Shown here in pieces: positions 1-6,505 of a stretch of 7,147 nucleotides of DNA (position 1 is the stretch's first letter; each line of letters starts with the position of its first letter). Made by a program: the position numbers and the translations under genes. This stretch comes from an uncultured Oscillospiraceae bacterium (GTDB lineage Bacteria; Bacillota; Clostridia; Oscillospirales; Acutalibacteraceae). The notes beneath the pieces are model-generated. The model was not told the DNA's origin, ran no database searches, and saw only the letters and a program-made list of their open reading frames with translations. The stretch covers positions 1-7,147 of the forward strand of contig USLQ01000049.1 of NCBI GenBank assembly GCA_900555545.1. Direction: 5' to 3'.

Positions 1-390
1 CGGGATTGGCTGTATGTAGCGGATCATTGCCGCGCGCTGGAACGGGTGCTGGAGCGGGGCCGCCCCGGCGAGGTGTACAATATCGGCGGATGTCAGGAGC
101 GCACCAATCTGTCCGTTGTGCGTGCGGTAGTCGCTTATGTCCACGCGCATGTGGATGCCGGTGTGGACGAGGGCTTGATCCGACATGTCGCGGACCGGAT
201 GGGGCACGACCGGCGGTACGCCATCAATCCGGATAAAATCGCGCAGGAGCTCGGCTGGCACGCACAGACCGCATTTGAAGACGGCTTGCCGCGTACGCTG
301 GCTTGGTACCTTGAAAACTGGCCGTGGATGGAGCACGTCACTGGTGGGGAGTACCGGGATTATTATGATCGGATGTACCGCGGCCGGTGA
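1..390 (+). CDS. rfbB: dTDP-glucose 4,6-dehydratase, C-terminal part (5' end outside window)
   Basis: This frame is open from the first base of the window to a TGA at 388-390 and encodes the last 129 residues of a protein that is normally about 340 residues long. It matches the C-terminal region of RmlB/RfbB, an extended short-chain dehydrogenase. The enzyme converts dTDP-glucose to dTDP-4-keto-6-deoxyglucose in the cytoplasm, the second step towards dTDP-rhamnose and related sugars. Family hallmarks visible here are RDWLYVADHCRA near the start, EVYNIGG followed by TNL, the substrate-binding stretch DRMGHDRRYAI, and ELGW then TLAWYLENWPW near the end. The Rossmann NAD-binding motif and the YxxxK catalytic site would lie upstream, outside the window. 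The usual family text is DRPGHDRRYA, so Met in place of Pro is a small departure. The gene is convergent with the next one and is followed by a hairpin terminator. The family call is firm; the sugar pathway it feeds cannot be decided here. Confidence 0.93.
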   Translation, partial: RDWLYVADHCRALERVLERGRPGEVYNIGGCQERTNLSVVRAVVAYVHAHVDAGVDEGLIRHVADRMGHDRRYAINPDKIAQELGWHAQTAFEDGLPRTLAWYLENWPWMEHVTGGEYRDYYDRMYRGR

Positions 391-407
391 ACGATATAAT
401 ATGGAAG

Positions 408-450
408 AAAACCTGCCTGCACAACGCTATGCAGACAGGTTTTGTTTTTA
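408..450. terminator. Bidirectional intrinsic terminator between convergent genes
   Basis: The arms AAAACCTGCCTGC (408-420) and GCAGACAGGTTTT (431-443) enclose a 10-base loop. Read on the plus strand, the 13-pair stem has one C-A mismatch, and it is followed by GTTTTTA. Read on the minus strand, the same position is a G-U wobble, so the stem is complete, and it ends in a T-rich run. It starts 17 bp after the rfbB stop and lies directly beside the stop of the minus-strand spoIIQ-like gene (TAA at 450-448), so it can serve both. Confidence 0.85.
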
Positions 451-1145
451 TCCGGCTTTCCCGAGCACTTCGAGCGGGTCGGTCAGAGTGCCGTCCACCC
501 GGATCTCCAGGTGGATATGGCTCTCCTCCGCTGATTCGCAGGGGGCGGGGCCGACTTTGCCGATGACATCACCGGCACTCACGGCTGCGCCCTCGGAGAC
601 GCCCGGATCCTGTGCCAGTCCGCTATATCGGGCGACGATCCCGCCCCCGTGGTCAATCTCCACCGTTACGCCATACATTTCATCGGTTTTAACGCTGGTT
701 ACGGTGCCTGCGCCGATCGCCTTGACCGCGGCGTCCGCCGGGCCCTCAAAGTCGATACCGGTGTGGACACGCCAGTCGTTCATCGTTTTGGAGTAGACCA
801 TTTCCCCGTTGCTGTAATCCATGCTGATGTCGTCGCCCAGCGGCAGGGTAAAGGATGCGCCTGCGTCTGAGACTCTGCCTCCGTTGTCGGGGGCTGCGTT
901 GTGTTTTCACGTGTGTCCGGCACCTCGGTTGCCGGCACGTTGGCCTGCTGATCGCCCCACTCCACGTCGGGCTCCTGCTGCCCGTCGGCAACGTACGGGG
1001 TCTCTACCTCCGGTTGAGCGCCCATCCGGATCGCAGTGTAGGCGGATGCACCCACCGCCAGCAGGCAGAAGGCGAGGGCAATATAGAAACCTTTGCCGGA
1101 GAGGAATTTTTGTATTTTAGAAGACGTTTTTTTATTCTGTACCAT
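448..1145 (-). pseudogene. spoIIQ: SpoIIQ-like membrane-anchored LytM/M23 protein, interrupted by a frameshift
   Basis: Two minus-strand frames together form one recognisable protein. The N-terminal frame starts at the ATG at 1145 (GGAGGTG six bases upstream). It encodes a basic cytoplasmic stretch (MVQNKKTSSKIQKFLSGKG), one membrane segment (about residues 20-42, FYIALAFCLLAVGASAY) and an acidic, Thr/Pro/Gln-rich linker, and then runs out of frame to a stop at 780-782. The other frame, open from 906 down to TAA at 448-450, carries the M23 domain: ASFTLPLGDDISMDYS, MVYSKTMNDWRVHTGID with the HxxxD zinc motif, and ESHIHLEI with HxH. Joining them needs a single -1 shift (one missing base) between about 855 and 906, giving about 232 residues, close to clostridial SpoIIQ. 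SpoIIQ is made in the forespore and pairs with SpoIIIAH across the intermembrane space. The metal-binding residues are intact, as in C. difficile and unlike B. subtilis SpoIIQ. The frameshift may be real or a sequencing error. The M23 call is firm; the exact SpoIIQ identity is inferred from architecture and could be another sporulation or cell-wall LytM protein. Confidence 0.8.
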
Positions 1146-1151
1146 CGTGTG

Positions 1152-1158
1152 CACCTCC
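1152..1158 (-). promoter_or_regulatory. Ribosome binding site of the spoIIQ-like gene
   Basis: GGAGGTG ends six bases before the ATG at 1145. It decides the start: an in-frame TTG at 1160 lies at the edge of this Shine-Dalgarno sequence and so is not the initiation codon. Confidence 0.85.
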
Positions 1159-1185
1159 AACCTTATGTTGACCGCTTTTGATGCG

Positions 1186-1215
1186 CATTATTCAGTGCGC
1201 AGTTGTTTTTTAAAC
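1186..1215 (-). promoter_or_regulatory. Possible sigma-F (forespore) promoter of the spoIIQ-like gene
   Basis: On the minus strand, GTTTA (1215-1211) is separated by 15 bases from CTGAATAATG (1195-1186). The known B. subtilis sigma-F pattern is about GYWTA, 15 bases, GGNRANAHTR. The -35 part fits fully and the -10 part fits except for the leading GG. The -10 element lies about 40 bases upstream of the ATG at 1145, a sensible leader length. spoIIQ is a classic sigma-F target, which makes the site more believable, but the -10 match is imperfect and no alignment supports it. Confidence 0.35.
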
Positions 1216-1242
1216 GCATCGTGCCGAATGATAAATTGCACT

Positions 1243-1270
1243 TTGAATCGATGCCGTATTGTGGTATAAT
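1243..1270 (+). promoter_or_regulatory. Sigma-A type promoter of fhs
   Basis: TTGAAT (1243-1248), a 16-base spacer and a perfect TATAAT (1265-1270) preceded by TG one base upstream (extended -10). Transcription would begin near 1277, leaving a leader of about 80 bases before the fhs ATG at 1357. It is the strongest promoter-like match in the window. Confidence 0.75.
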
Positions 1271-1282
1271 TGAAAAAACAAA

Positions 1283-1298
1283 GCGCCCTTTTTGGCGC
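1283..1298. other. Small GC hairpin in the fhs leader
   Basis: GCGCC (1283-1287) and GGCGC (1294-1298) form a five-pair stem around CTTTTT. In the fhs transcript it would lie just after the expected start site and could protect the 5' end. On the minus strand it is followed by TTTGTTTTTT and so resembles a weak terminator facing the spoIIQ-like gene. No known riboswitch fold is apparent to me in the leader. Confidence 0.35.
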
Positions 1299-1344
1299 GT
1301 ACGTGATGTTCCACTGACGCATGGACCGCGGCTTATCCCAAAAC

Positions 1345-1350
1345 GGAGGA
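1345..1350 (+). promoter_or_regulatory. Ribosome binding site of fhs
   Basis: GGAGGA lies six bases before the ATG at 1357. It supports that start over the in-frame ATG at 1321, which has no Shine-Dalgarno sequence upstream and would add 12 residues. Confidence 0.85.
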
Positions 1351-1356
1351 TGGATC

Positions 1357-3024
1357 ATGAAATCGGATATTGAAATTGCACGCGAGGCAAAAATACTCCC
1401 CATCCGGGAGATTGCATCCCGGCTTGGACTGGATGAGGATGAGATTGAATTTTATGGCAAATACAAGGCCAAAATTACGAACAGTGCGCTGGAACGCCTG
1501 GCCGGACGGCCGGATGGGAAGCTCGTTCTGGTGACGGCCATCAACCCAACCCCGGCGGGCGAGGGGAAGACAACCACGACCGTGGGCCTCGGTGAGGCCA
1601 TGGCCAAGATCGGCAAAAAAGCGGTGCTCGCCCTGCGGGAGCCCTCCCTTGGTCCGGTGTTCGGCGTCAAGGGCGGCGCGGCCGGCGGCGGGTATGCCCA
1701 GGCAGTGCCCATGGAGGATATCAACCTGCATTTTACAGGCGATATGCACGCCATCACAGCGGCCAACAACCTGTTGTGCGCGCTGCTGGATAACCATATG
1801 CAGCAAGGGAACGCCCTGCAAATCGACCCGCGCCGCGTACTTTTTAAGCGCTGCCTGGATATGAACGACCGCGCCCTGCGCAACATCGTTATCGGCATGG
1901 GCGGCAAGGCGAACGGCGTGGTGCGCGAGGATCATTTTATCATCACCGTAGCCAGCGAGATCATGGCGATCCTCTGCCTGGCGGACGATATGGAGGACCT
2001 CAAACGCCGCCTGGGGGAGATCCTGGTCGCCTATACCTATGGCGGGCAGCCCGTTTATGCGCGCGATCTGAACGCCGTGGGTTCTATGGCCGTCCTGCTT
2101 AAAGACGCGATCAATCCGAATCTGGTCCAGACGCTGGAGAATACGCCGGTGCTCATGCACGGCGGCCCGTTCGCCAACATCGCGCACGGCTGCAACTCCG
2201 TCCGGGCCACACGGGCTGCGCTCAAGCTCGGCGACTACTGTATCACGGAGGCGGGCTTTGGCTCCGACCTCGGCGCGGAGAAATTCCTCGATATCAAGTG
2301 CCGCCTGGCGGGGTTGAGCCCGGATGCCATTGTCGTAGTCGCCACGCTGCGTGCACTCAAGTACAACGGCGGCGTGCCCAAGGCGGATACCGGCAAGGAG
2401 AATGTTGCGGCGCTGAAAAAAGGCTTTGCCAACCTGGGCGCCCACGTGGAGAATATGCGCAAGTACGGTGTACCCGTGGTGGTGGCCATCAACCGCTTTT
2501 TGACGGATACAGAGGATGAGCTCAGGGCACTGGAGGAATATTGTGCCTCTATCCATGTGGAATATGCACTCAGCGAGGTGTTTGCCAAGGGCGGTGCCGG
2601 CGGGGTTGATCTGGCGGAAAAAATTGTGCGCGCCTGCGAGCAGCCAAAGCAGTTCCACATGATCTATGAGGATTCGGATCCCTTTGAGACCAAAATGGAC
2701 AAAATTGCCCGGGAAATCTACGGCGCCGACGGCGTGGCCTACACGGATGCTGCACGGAAGGAACTGGCGAATATCCGCTCCCTGGGCAAGGACCACCTGC
2801 CTGTCTGTGTGGCAAAGACGCAGTATTCCCTCTCCGACGATGCGTCCAAGCTCGGCCGTCCGGAACACTTTACCATCACGGTACGGGAGCTGCGCCTGTC
2901 CGCAGGGGCCGGATTTATCGTGGCGCTGACGGGGAATATTATGACCATGCCCGGCCTGCCGAAAAAGCCGGCAGCCGAGGCTATTGATATTGGCAGCGAT
3001 TTTGAAATTACAGGATTATTCTGA
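1357..3024 (+). CDS. fhs: Formate--tetrahydrofolate ligase (10-formyl-THF synthetase)
   Basis: This cytoplasmic enzyme uses ATP to join formate and tetrahydrofolate into 10-formyl-THF. That product feeds purine synthesis and initiator Met-tRNA formylation, and in acetogens it is an entry step of the methyl branch of the Wood-Ljungdahl pathway. The 555-residue length is usual for the family. Visible motifs are the ATP-binding loop [11 protein letters not shown] (residues 64-74), the first family signature [11 protein letters not shown] (103-113) followed by FTGD, and the second signature [12 protein letters not shown] (328-339). No key motif is missing and the frame is intact. The start was chosen from the GGAGGA site; a strong extended -10 promoter lies about 90 bases upstream. 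A HAD phosphatase gene follows after 39 bp with no terminator between, so the two are probably co-transcribed. No other Wood-Ljungdahl or folate gene is in the window, so acetogenesis cannot be concluded. Confidence 0.98.
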   Translation: MKSDIEIAREAKILPIREIASRLGLDEDEIEFYGKYKAKITNSALERLAGRPDGKLVLVTAINPTPAGEGKTTTTVGLGEAMAKIGKKAVLALREPSLGPVFGVKGGAAGGGYAQAVPMEDINLHFTGDMHAITAANNLLCALLDNHMQQGNALQIDPRRVLFKRCLDMNDRALRNIVIGMGGKANGVVREDHFIITVASEIMAILCLADDMEDLKRRLGEILVAYTYGGQPVYARDLNAVGSMAVLLKDAINPNLVQTLENTPVLMHGGPFANIAHGCNSVRATRAALKLGDYCITEAGFGSDLGAEKFLDIKCRLAGLSPDAIVVVATLRALKYNGGVPKADTGKENVAALKKGFANLGAHVENMRKYGVPVVVAINRFLTDTEDELRALEEYCASIHVEYALSEVFAKGGAGGVDLAEKIVRACEQPKQFHMIYEDSDPFETKMDKIAREIYGADGVAYTDAARKELANIRSLGKDHLPVCVAKTQYSLSDDASKLGRPEHFTITVRELRLSAGAGFIVALTGNIMTMPGLPKKPAAEAIDIGSDFEITGLF

Positions 3025-3050
3025 TCCCATTGACAACGGAGAATCGAGAG

Positions 3051-3055
3051 AGGAG
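3051..3055 (+). promoter_or_regulatory. Ribosome binding site of the HAD gene, supporting a TTG start
   Basis: AGGAG lies eight bases before the TTG at 3064. No ATG or GTG fits the conserved N-terminus: the catalytic DLDGT motif begins only seven codons after the TTG, so initiation must be here. Confidence 0.75.
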
Positions 3056-3063
3056 CGAGGAAT

Positions 3064-3900
3064 TTGATTAAACTCGTGGCCATTGACCTGGATGGAACGC
3101 TGCTCGGCGCGGATCATGAGTCGGTCACCCGGCGTACGGCCGATGCTCTGCGCGCGGCACGGGAGGCGGGGATTCAGCTGGTGATTTCCACCGGGCGTAT
3201 GTATAGGAATATCCCGGAGCCGGTACGGGAGGCCTGCAAGACGGATTATGTGATTTCCTCCAATGGGGCGGCCGTATGGGATACGCGCAGGGACGCAATT
3301 GTCTACGGCAAGCCGATCCGCTATGCCAAGGCGGGTCAGATCATCGGCCTGCTCAATCGGGAGCATGTGTATTATGAGATGTACTATCAGGGCGCCTCTT
3401 ATGCGGACTGCTCCTGCTATGACGCGATCAACCGCGACCTGCTCCCGGACTGGTATGAGAAGCGTATCCGCGTCCACTCCAAGCCGGTGGACAATGCCCT
3501 GAACTTCGCCGTAGTGGGCAAGCGCGATATTGAAAAGTTCAACATCCCGTTCCTGCGGGAGGAGCCCTACCGCAAGCTGTGGAGTGAGATCGCGGCTCTC
3601 GGTGGGCTGGAGCTTGTCTCCTCGCTGGAGAACAATATCGAGGTCAACGCCGCCGGCGCCGATAAGGGCGATGCCCTGATGCACCTGTGCAACAAGCTGG
3701 GGATCGACCGCACGGAGGTCCTCGCCATCGGGGACAGCGGGAACGACGTTCAGATGCTCCACTATGCGGGCGTTTCCGTCGCGATGGGCAACGCCACGCC
3801 GCATGTCAAGACACTGGCCGGCTATGTCTGCCCCTCCAATGAGGAGGACGGCGTGGCCATTGTGCTGGAGGGTCTGGTCCAAAAGTACCGGGGCGCATAA
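3064..3900 (+). CDS. Cof-type HAD-IIB family phosphatase
   Basis: This is a haloacid dehalogenase superfamily hydrolase of 278 residues, the usual length for Cof/YidA-like proteins that dephosphorylate sugar phosphates, flavin phosphates and similar small molecules in the cytoplasm. All four catalytic motifs are present: DLDGTL (nucleophile D8, acid/base D10), ISTGR (S42, residues 41-45), the lysine in ADKGDAL (K201) and GDSGNDV (223-229) for magnesium. The roughly 115-residue insert between motifs II and III is the C2 (type IIB) cap, which sets substrate choice. Initiation is at TTG. The gene follows fhs by 39 bp in the same direction and ends in a GC hairpin, so it is probably the second gene of a two-gene transcript. 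The substrate cannot be inferred from the sequence, and co-transcription with fhs is weak evidence for a folate-linked role. Family assignment is firm. Confidence 0.93.
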   Translation: MIKLVAIDLDGTLLGADHESVTRRTADALRAAREAGIQLVISTGRMYRNIPEPVREACKTDYVISSNGAAVWDTRRDAIVYGKPIRYAKAGQIIGLLNREHVYYEMYYQGASYADCSCYDAINRDLLPDWYEKRIRVHSKPVDNALNFAVVGKRDIEKFNIPFLREEPYRKLWSEIAALGGLELVSSLENNIEVNAAGADKGDALMHLCNKLGIDRTEVLAIGDSGNDVQMLHYAGVSVAMGNATPHVKTLAGYVCPSNEEDGVAIVLEGLVQKYRGA

Positions 3901-3910
3901 GCCCCGGTTT
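3887..3910 (+). terminator. GC-rich hairpin at the end of the HAD gene, probable terminator
   Basis: ACCGGGGC (3887-3894) and GCCCCGGT (3901-3908) form a perfect eight-pair stem, with the loop GCATAA containing the stop codon (3898-3900). Only a short TTT follows, so termination may be incomplete. Its position between the HAD gene and a new promoter fits a transcript end. Confidence 0.6.
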
Positions 3911-3952
3911 CGCCGATGATCCAAATTATTGTACTGAACTCAAAAATTTCTC

Positions 3953-3981
3953 TTTACTTTAGCGTGATAATATGATAAAAT
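3953..3981 (+). promoter_or_regulatory. Promoter of the amino acid transporter operon
   Basis: TTTACT (3953-3958), a 17-base spacer and TAAAAT (3976-3981) with TG one base upstream of the -10 (extended -10). The region is AT-rich compared with its surroundings. It would give a leader of about 60 bases. An overlapping TATGAT at 3971-3976 is an alternative -10 but lacks a well-spaced -35. Confidence 0.6.
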
Positions 3982-3997
3982 AACGGCAGATGAAAGA

Positions 3998-4014
3998 GGG
4001 CTGCGCTGCGGCCC
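3998..4014 (+). other. Stem-loop in the transporter operon leader
   Basis: GGGCTGC (3998-4004) and GCGGCCC (4008-4014) form a seven-pair stem with one G-U wobble and a three-base loop. It has no T-run, so it is not a terminator, and it does not cover the Shine-Dalgarno AAGGAG at 4036-4041. It could stabilise the mRNA 5' end; no known regulatory family is recognised. Confidence 0.4.
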
Positions 4015-4050
4015 CTGCAACAGGAAGAAACGGAAAAGGAGTTATCACCT

Positions 4051-4869
4051 ATGAAAAAGAGAATTTTGGCCCTTGCCGCCGTCGCGGCACTCGCGCTGTC
4101 TATGTTCGCATTCGGCGCATGTTCCAATCAGACAAATAACGACGATGCCCAGGGGGAGAGCGCCAACAATACGTCGGCCGACACACTTGTCGTCGGGTTT
4201 GACCCCGGCCAGCCGCCCATGGGCTATACGGATGAGAGCGGCAATTATGTCGGATTTGACATTGATTTGGCCAAGGAGGTTGCCAGCCGCCTGAATATGA
4301 AGGTGCAATTCCAGCCCATCAACTGGGATGCCAAGCAGATGGAATTGGAGTCGGGCAATATTGACTGCATTTGGAACGGCTTTACGATCGAGGGCCGTGA
4401 GGACGACTACACCTGGAGCGATCCCTATATGCAGAATGAGCAGGTCTTTGTTGTAAAGAAGGGGTCAGATATCAAGACAAAGGAAGATCTTGCCGGTAAG
4501 ACGCTCGCCTATCAGAAGGACTCCAGTGCTTCCGCTGCACTTGAAAAAAATCCGGAGTTCATGGCGACACTCGGCAACTCCACACAGACGGATACCAACC
4601 TGAACGCATTGCTGGAGGTTCAGACCGGGTCCGCAGATGCGGCGCTGCTTGATTCCACCATGGCGGAGTACAATATTACCAAGCAGGGCGGCGAATATGA
4701 AGTTTTGGAGGAGCCGCTCTCCGCTGAAAATTATGGCATCGGCTTTAAGCTTGGCAATACGGAGTTGCGCGACAAGGTGCAGGGTGCGCTGGATGCAATG
4801 GTGGAGGACGGAACATTTGCCAAGATCTCCAATGAGTGGTTTGGCCGTGACGTCAGCATCAAAAAATAA
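4051..4869 (+). CDS. Polar amino acid ABC transporter substrate-binding lipoprotein
   Basis: This 272-residue protein is the extracellular capture subunit of an amino acid importer (SBP family 3, Lao/Gln-binding type). The N-terminus has a basic start (MKKR), a hydrophobic core and a lipobox-like FGAC with the lipidated Cys at residue 24, then an Asn/Asp-rich tether to about residue 44. The mature domain opens with LVVGFDPGQPPMGY, followed by the family signature GFDIDLAKEVASRL (68-81), WNGFTIEGRED with R116 in the place that usually grips the ligand carboxylate, and SDPYM. D201 in LLDSTMAEY lies where an acidic residue commonly binds the ligand amino group. Near the end are GIGFKLGNTELRDKV and a Trp-Phe-Gly close. 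AAGGAG lies nine bases upstream of the ATG. The gene leads the operon, separated from the permease by a large hairpin. The exact amino acid bound (for example Gln, cystine or Arg) cannot be told from the sequence. Confidence 0.95.
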   Translation: MKKRILALAAVAALALSMFAFGACSNQTNNDDAQGESANNTSADTLVVGFDPGQPPMGYTDESGNYVGFDIDLAKEVASRLNMKVQFQPINWDAKQMELESGNIDCIWNGFTIEGREDDYTWSDPYMQNEQVFVVKKGSDIKTKEDLAGKTLAYQKDSSASAALEKNPEFMATLGNSTQTDTNLNALLEVQTGSADAALLDSTMAEYNITKQGGEYEVLEEPLSAENYGIGFKLGNTELRDKVQGALDAMVEDGTFAKISNEWFGRDVSIKK

Positions 4870-4870
4870 A

Positions 4871-4947
4871 ATCGGATAGCGTTAACAGTCGGTTCAACGG
4901 AGCGGGGGCGCGGGAAAGCGCGTCCGCTCCGCTTGTGTCTATCCGAT
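4871..4947 (+). other. Nested intercistronic hairpin between binding protein and permease genes
   Basis: An outer perfect nine-pair stem, ATCGGATAG (4871-4879) with CTATCCGAT (4939-4947), encloses a GC-rich inner hairpin. The inner one pairs CGGAGCGG (4898-4905) with CCGCTCCG (4924-4931), then a G-U pair, a two-base bulge and CGCG (4909-4912) with CGCG (4919-4922), closing on GGAAAG. No T-run follows, so it is not an ordinary terminator. Such structures after binding-protein genes are known to stabilise the upstream message and lower downstream expression, matching the need for excess binding protein. That role is inferred here. Confidence 0.7.
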
Positions 4948-4978
4948 AGATGATACGTTGTGGATTGTGAGGTTGATT

Positions 4979-5740
4979 ATGACTGAGACAATGCTTTTAG
5001 CGGCTGATCTCGATTATGCACTGATTGTGGATCAGTTGCTGGGCGGCATGGGCGTGCTGCTCGAAATCTTTTTCCTGACGCTGCTTTTTTCAATGCCGCT
5101 TGGTATTTTGATCGTTCTGGGGCGGATGGCCAGGAACATCGTGATACGCTCAATTTTCAAATTTTACATATCGGTGATGCGCGGTACGCCGTTGATGCTT
5201 CAGCTGATTGCGGTCTATTTTGGACCGTACTATCTGTTCCACATCAATCTCTCCTCCTTCCCGTTTGACTACCGGATGGTGGCGGCGATTATTGCGTTCA
5301 CACTCAACTATGCCGCCTACTTTGCGGAGATTTACCGCGGCGGGATCGAGGCGGTGCCGCAGGGCCAGCGTGAGGCCGGTCAGATTCTCGGATATTCCAG
5401 ACCCCAGATTTTCTTCCGCATTGTGCTGCCGCAGGTGGTCCGCAACGTACTGCCCAGCGTGACCAATGAGATTATCACGCTGGTAAAGGACACCTCTCTG
5501 GCGTTCACCATCTCCATTATGGAGATGTTTACCGTGGCCAAAGCGCTTATGTCCTCGGAGTCCTCACTGGTTCCGCTCGTCGTGGCCGGTGTGTTCTACT
5601 ACGTGATGAACCTGATCATTGCCTTTGTGATGGGCAGGATCGAGAAGGCCATGAGCTATTACGACCGAAAGGAGACAAAGGACGATGACAGAACAAAGGC
5701 GAAATCCAAGCTCTTCCGCATCGGCAAGCGCTCTGCTTGA
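4979..5740 (+). CDS. Polar amino acid ABC transporter permease (HisM/GlnP type)
   Basis: This 253-residue integral membrane protein belongs to the BPD_transp_1 superfamily and forms the translocation path of the importer, probably as a homodimer because only one permease gene is present. Hydrophobic segments lie at about residues 23-48, 68-88, 100-120, 165-185 and 198-219. [10 protein letters not shown] (67-76) is the hallmark of amino acid permeases. The cytoplasmic coupling loop that contacts the ATPase is at about 130-152 ([10 protein letters not shown] then IVLPQ). It corresponds to the EAA motif, with Gly in place of the second Ala. I chose the ATG at 4979, five bases after GAGGT; an in-frame TTG at 4958 would add seven residues and lacks a Shine-Dalgarno. 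The tail after about residue 225 is charged and strongly basic, and its last 19 codons overlap the ATPase gene. The family call is firm; the start is moderately sure. Confidence 0.93.
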   Translation: MTETMLLAADLDYALIVDQLLGGMGVLLEIFFLTLLFSMPLGILIVLGRMARNIVIRSIFKFYISVMRGTPLMLQLIAVYFGPYYLFHINLSSFPFDYRMVAAIIAFTLNYAAYFAEIYRGGIEAVPQGQREAGQILGYSRPQIFFRIVLPQVVRNVLPSVTNEIITLVKDTSLAFTISIMEMFTVAKALMSSESSLVPLVVAGVFYYVMNLIIAFVMGRIEKAMSYYDRKETKDDDRTKAKSKLFRIGKRSA

Positions 5741-6494
5741 GATTAAAAACCTGCGCAAGAGCTTTGGCAAAAATGTTGTCATTCAGGACATCTCCATCCA
5801 GGTGAACCGGGGGGAGGTCGTCTCCATTATCGGGCCGTCCGGGTCGGGCAAATCGACGCTCCTGCGCTGTGCGACGATGTTGGAAAAGGCCAATCAGGGT
5901 GTGATCCTGTACGACGGCGCCCAGATGTTTGGCCCGAACGAAAAGGGAAAGTACGCCTATGCGCCCAAGGCGCAGCTCAAGGAGATCCAGCGCAAATACG
6001 GGCTGGTGTTCCAGAACTTCAACCTGTTCCCCCACTTCTCCGTGATCCGCAACGTGACGGATGCGCTGGTACAGGTGCTTAAAATGGATAAAAACGAGGC
6101 GCGCGAGCGCGGGATGGAACTGCTGGGCAAGATGGGCCTGGCCGATAAGGCGGACGCCTATCCGAGCACGCTCTCCGGCGGGCAGCAGCAGCGCGTTTCC
6201 ATTGCGCGGGCGCTCGCCATGCGGCCGGAGATCCTGTTTTTCGATGAGCCGACCAGTGCACTCGATCCGGAGCTGACGGGCGAGATCCTTAAGGTGATCC
6301 GCTCGCTGGCGGAGGAACACATGACCATGGTCATCGTCACGCATGAGATGGCGTTTGCCCGCGAGGTGTCCGACCGCGTGATTTTTATGGATCAGGGCGT
6401 CATTATCGAGCAGGGCGACGCTAAAGAGGTCATGGATCACCCGAAGAGCGAACGGACCAAGTCGTTCATCCGGCGGTTGGAGAGCCGGGAATAG
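5685..6494 (+). CDS. Polar amino acid ABC transporter ATP-binding protein (GlnQ/HisP type)
   Basis: This 269-residue cytoplasmic ATPase powers the importer. It carries a full nucleotide-binding domain: Walker [10 protein letters not shown] (50-58), Q-loop glutamine Q110 in [11 protein letters not shown], signature LSGGQQQRV (163-171), Walker B ILFFDE (183-188) followed by the D-loop SALD, and the switch histidine H220 in [16 protein letters not shown] and the closing [12 protein letters not shown] are typical of the polar amino acid subfamily. Compared with relatives that begin just before [11 protein letters not shown], it has a Ser/Ala-rich N-terminal extension of about 17 residues. That part overlaps the end of the permease gene in another frame (56 bp). 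AAAGGAG at 5668-5674 lies ten bases upstream of the ATG, and no other ATG, GTG or TTG start exists before the conserved domain. The acyltransferase gene follows after 11 bp. Confidence 0.96.
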   Translation: MTEQRRNPSSSASASALLEIKNLRKSFGKNVVIQDISIQVNRGEVVSIIGPSGSGKSTLLRCATMLEKANQGVILYDGAQMFGPNEKGKYAYAPKAQLKEIQRKYGLVFQNFNLFPHFSVIRNVTDALVQVLKMDKNEARERGMELLGKMGLADKADAYPSTLSGGQQQRVSIARALAMRPEILFFDEPTSALDPELTGEILKVIRSLAEEHMTMVIVTHEMAFAREVSDRVIFMDQGVIIEQGDAKEVMDHPKSERTKSFIRRLESRE

Positions 6495-6499
6495 GGGGA
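6493..6499 (+). promoter_or_regulatory. Ribosome binding site of the acyltransferase gene, supporting a GTG start
   Basis: AGGGGGA overlaps the ATPase stop codon (TAG 6492-6494) and lies six bases before GTG at 6506. A later in-frame ATG at 6533 has no comparable site, so GTG is the better start. Confidence 0.6.
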
Positions 6500-6505
6500 A
6501 CTCCA

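Noticed and set aside
395..400. TATAAT just after the rfbB stop, as a possible -10 box
   Set aside because: Nothing like a -35 lies 16-18 bases upstream, and a terminator hairpin begins a few bases downstream, with no plus-strand gene after it.
850..906. Programmed -1 ribosomal frameshift as the explanation for the split spoIIQ-like gene
   Set aside because: No X XXY YYZ slippery heptamer in the correct phase is seen in the shift window, and this gene family is not known to use recoding. A lost base is simpler.
1277..1356. Riboswitch (for example tetrahydrofolate type) in the fhs leader
   Set aside because: The leader is only about 80 bases, and apart from a five-pair hairpin I see no set of stems or conserved core resembling a known class.
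1333..2868. Long open minus-strand frame opposite fhs
   Set aside because: It mirrors the codon pattern of a GC-rich, strongly conserved gene. The product is His/Arg/Gln-rich with no recognisable domain and no supported start, while fhs on the plus strand is certain.
3030..3035. Perfect TTGACA between fhs and the HAD gene, as a possible -35
   Set aside because: The stretch 16-18 bases downstream is GAGCGA-like with no -10 resemblance. The six bases match by chance, and co-transcription from the fhs promoter explains the gene.
3016..3924. Long open minus-strand frame opposite the HAD gene
   Set aside because: The plus strand has all four HAD motifs; the opposite frame has no recognisable motif and a composition expected of an antisense shadow.
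5616..6440. Long open minus-strand frame opposite the ABC ATPase
   Set aside because: The ATPase motifs on the plus strand are complete, and the antisense product is His/Arg-rich without domains.
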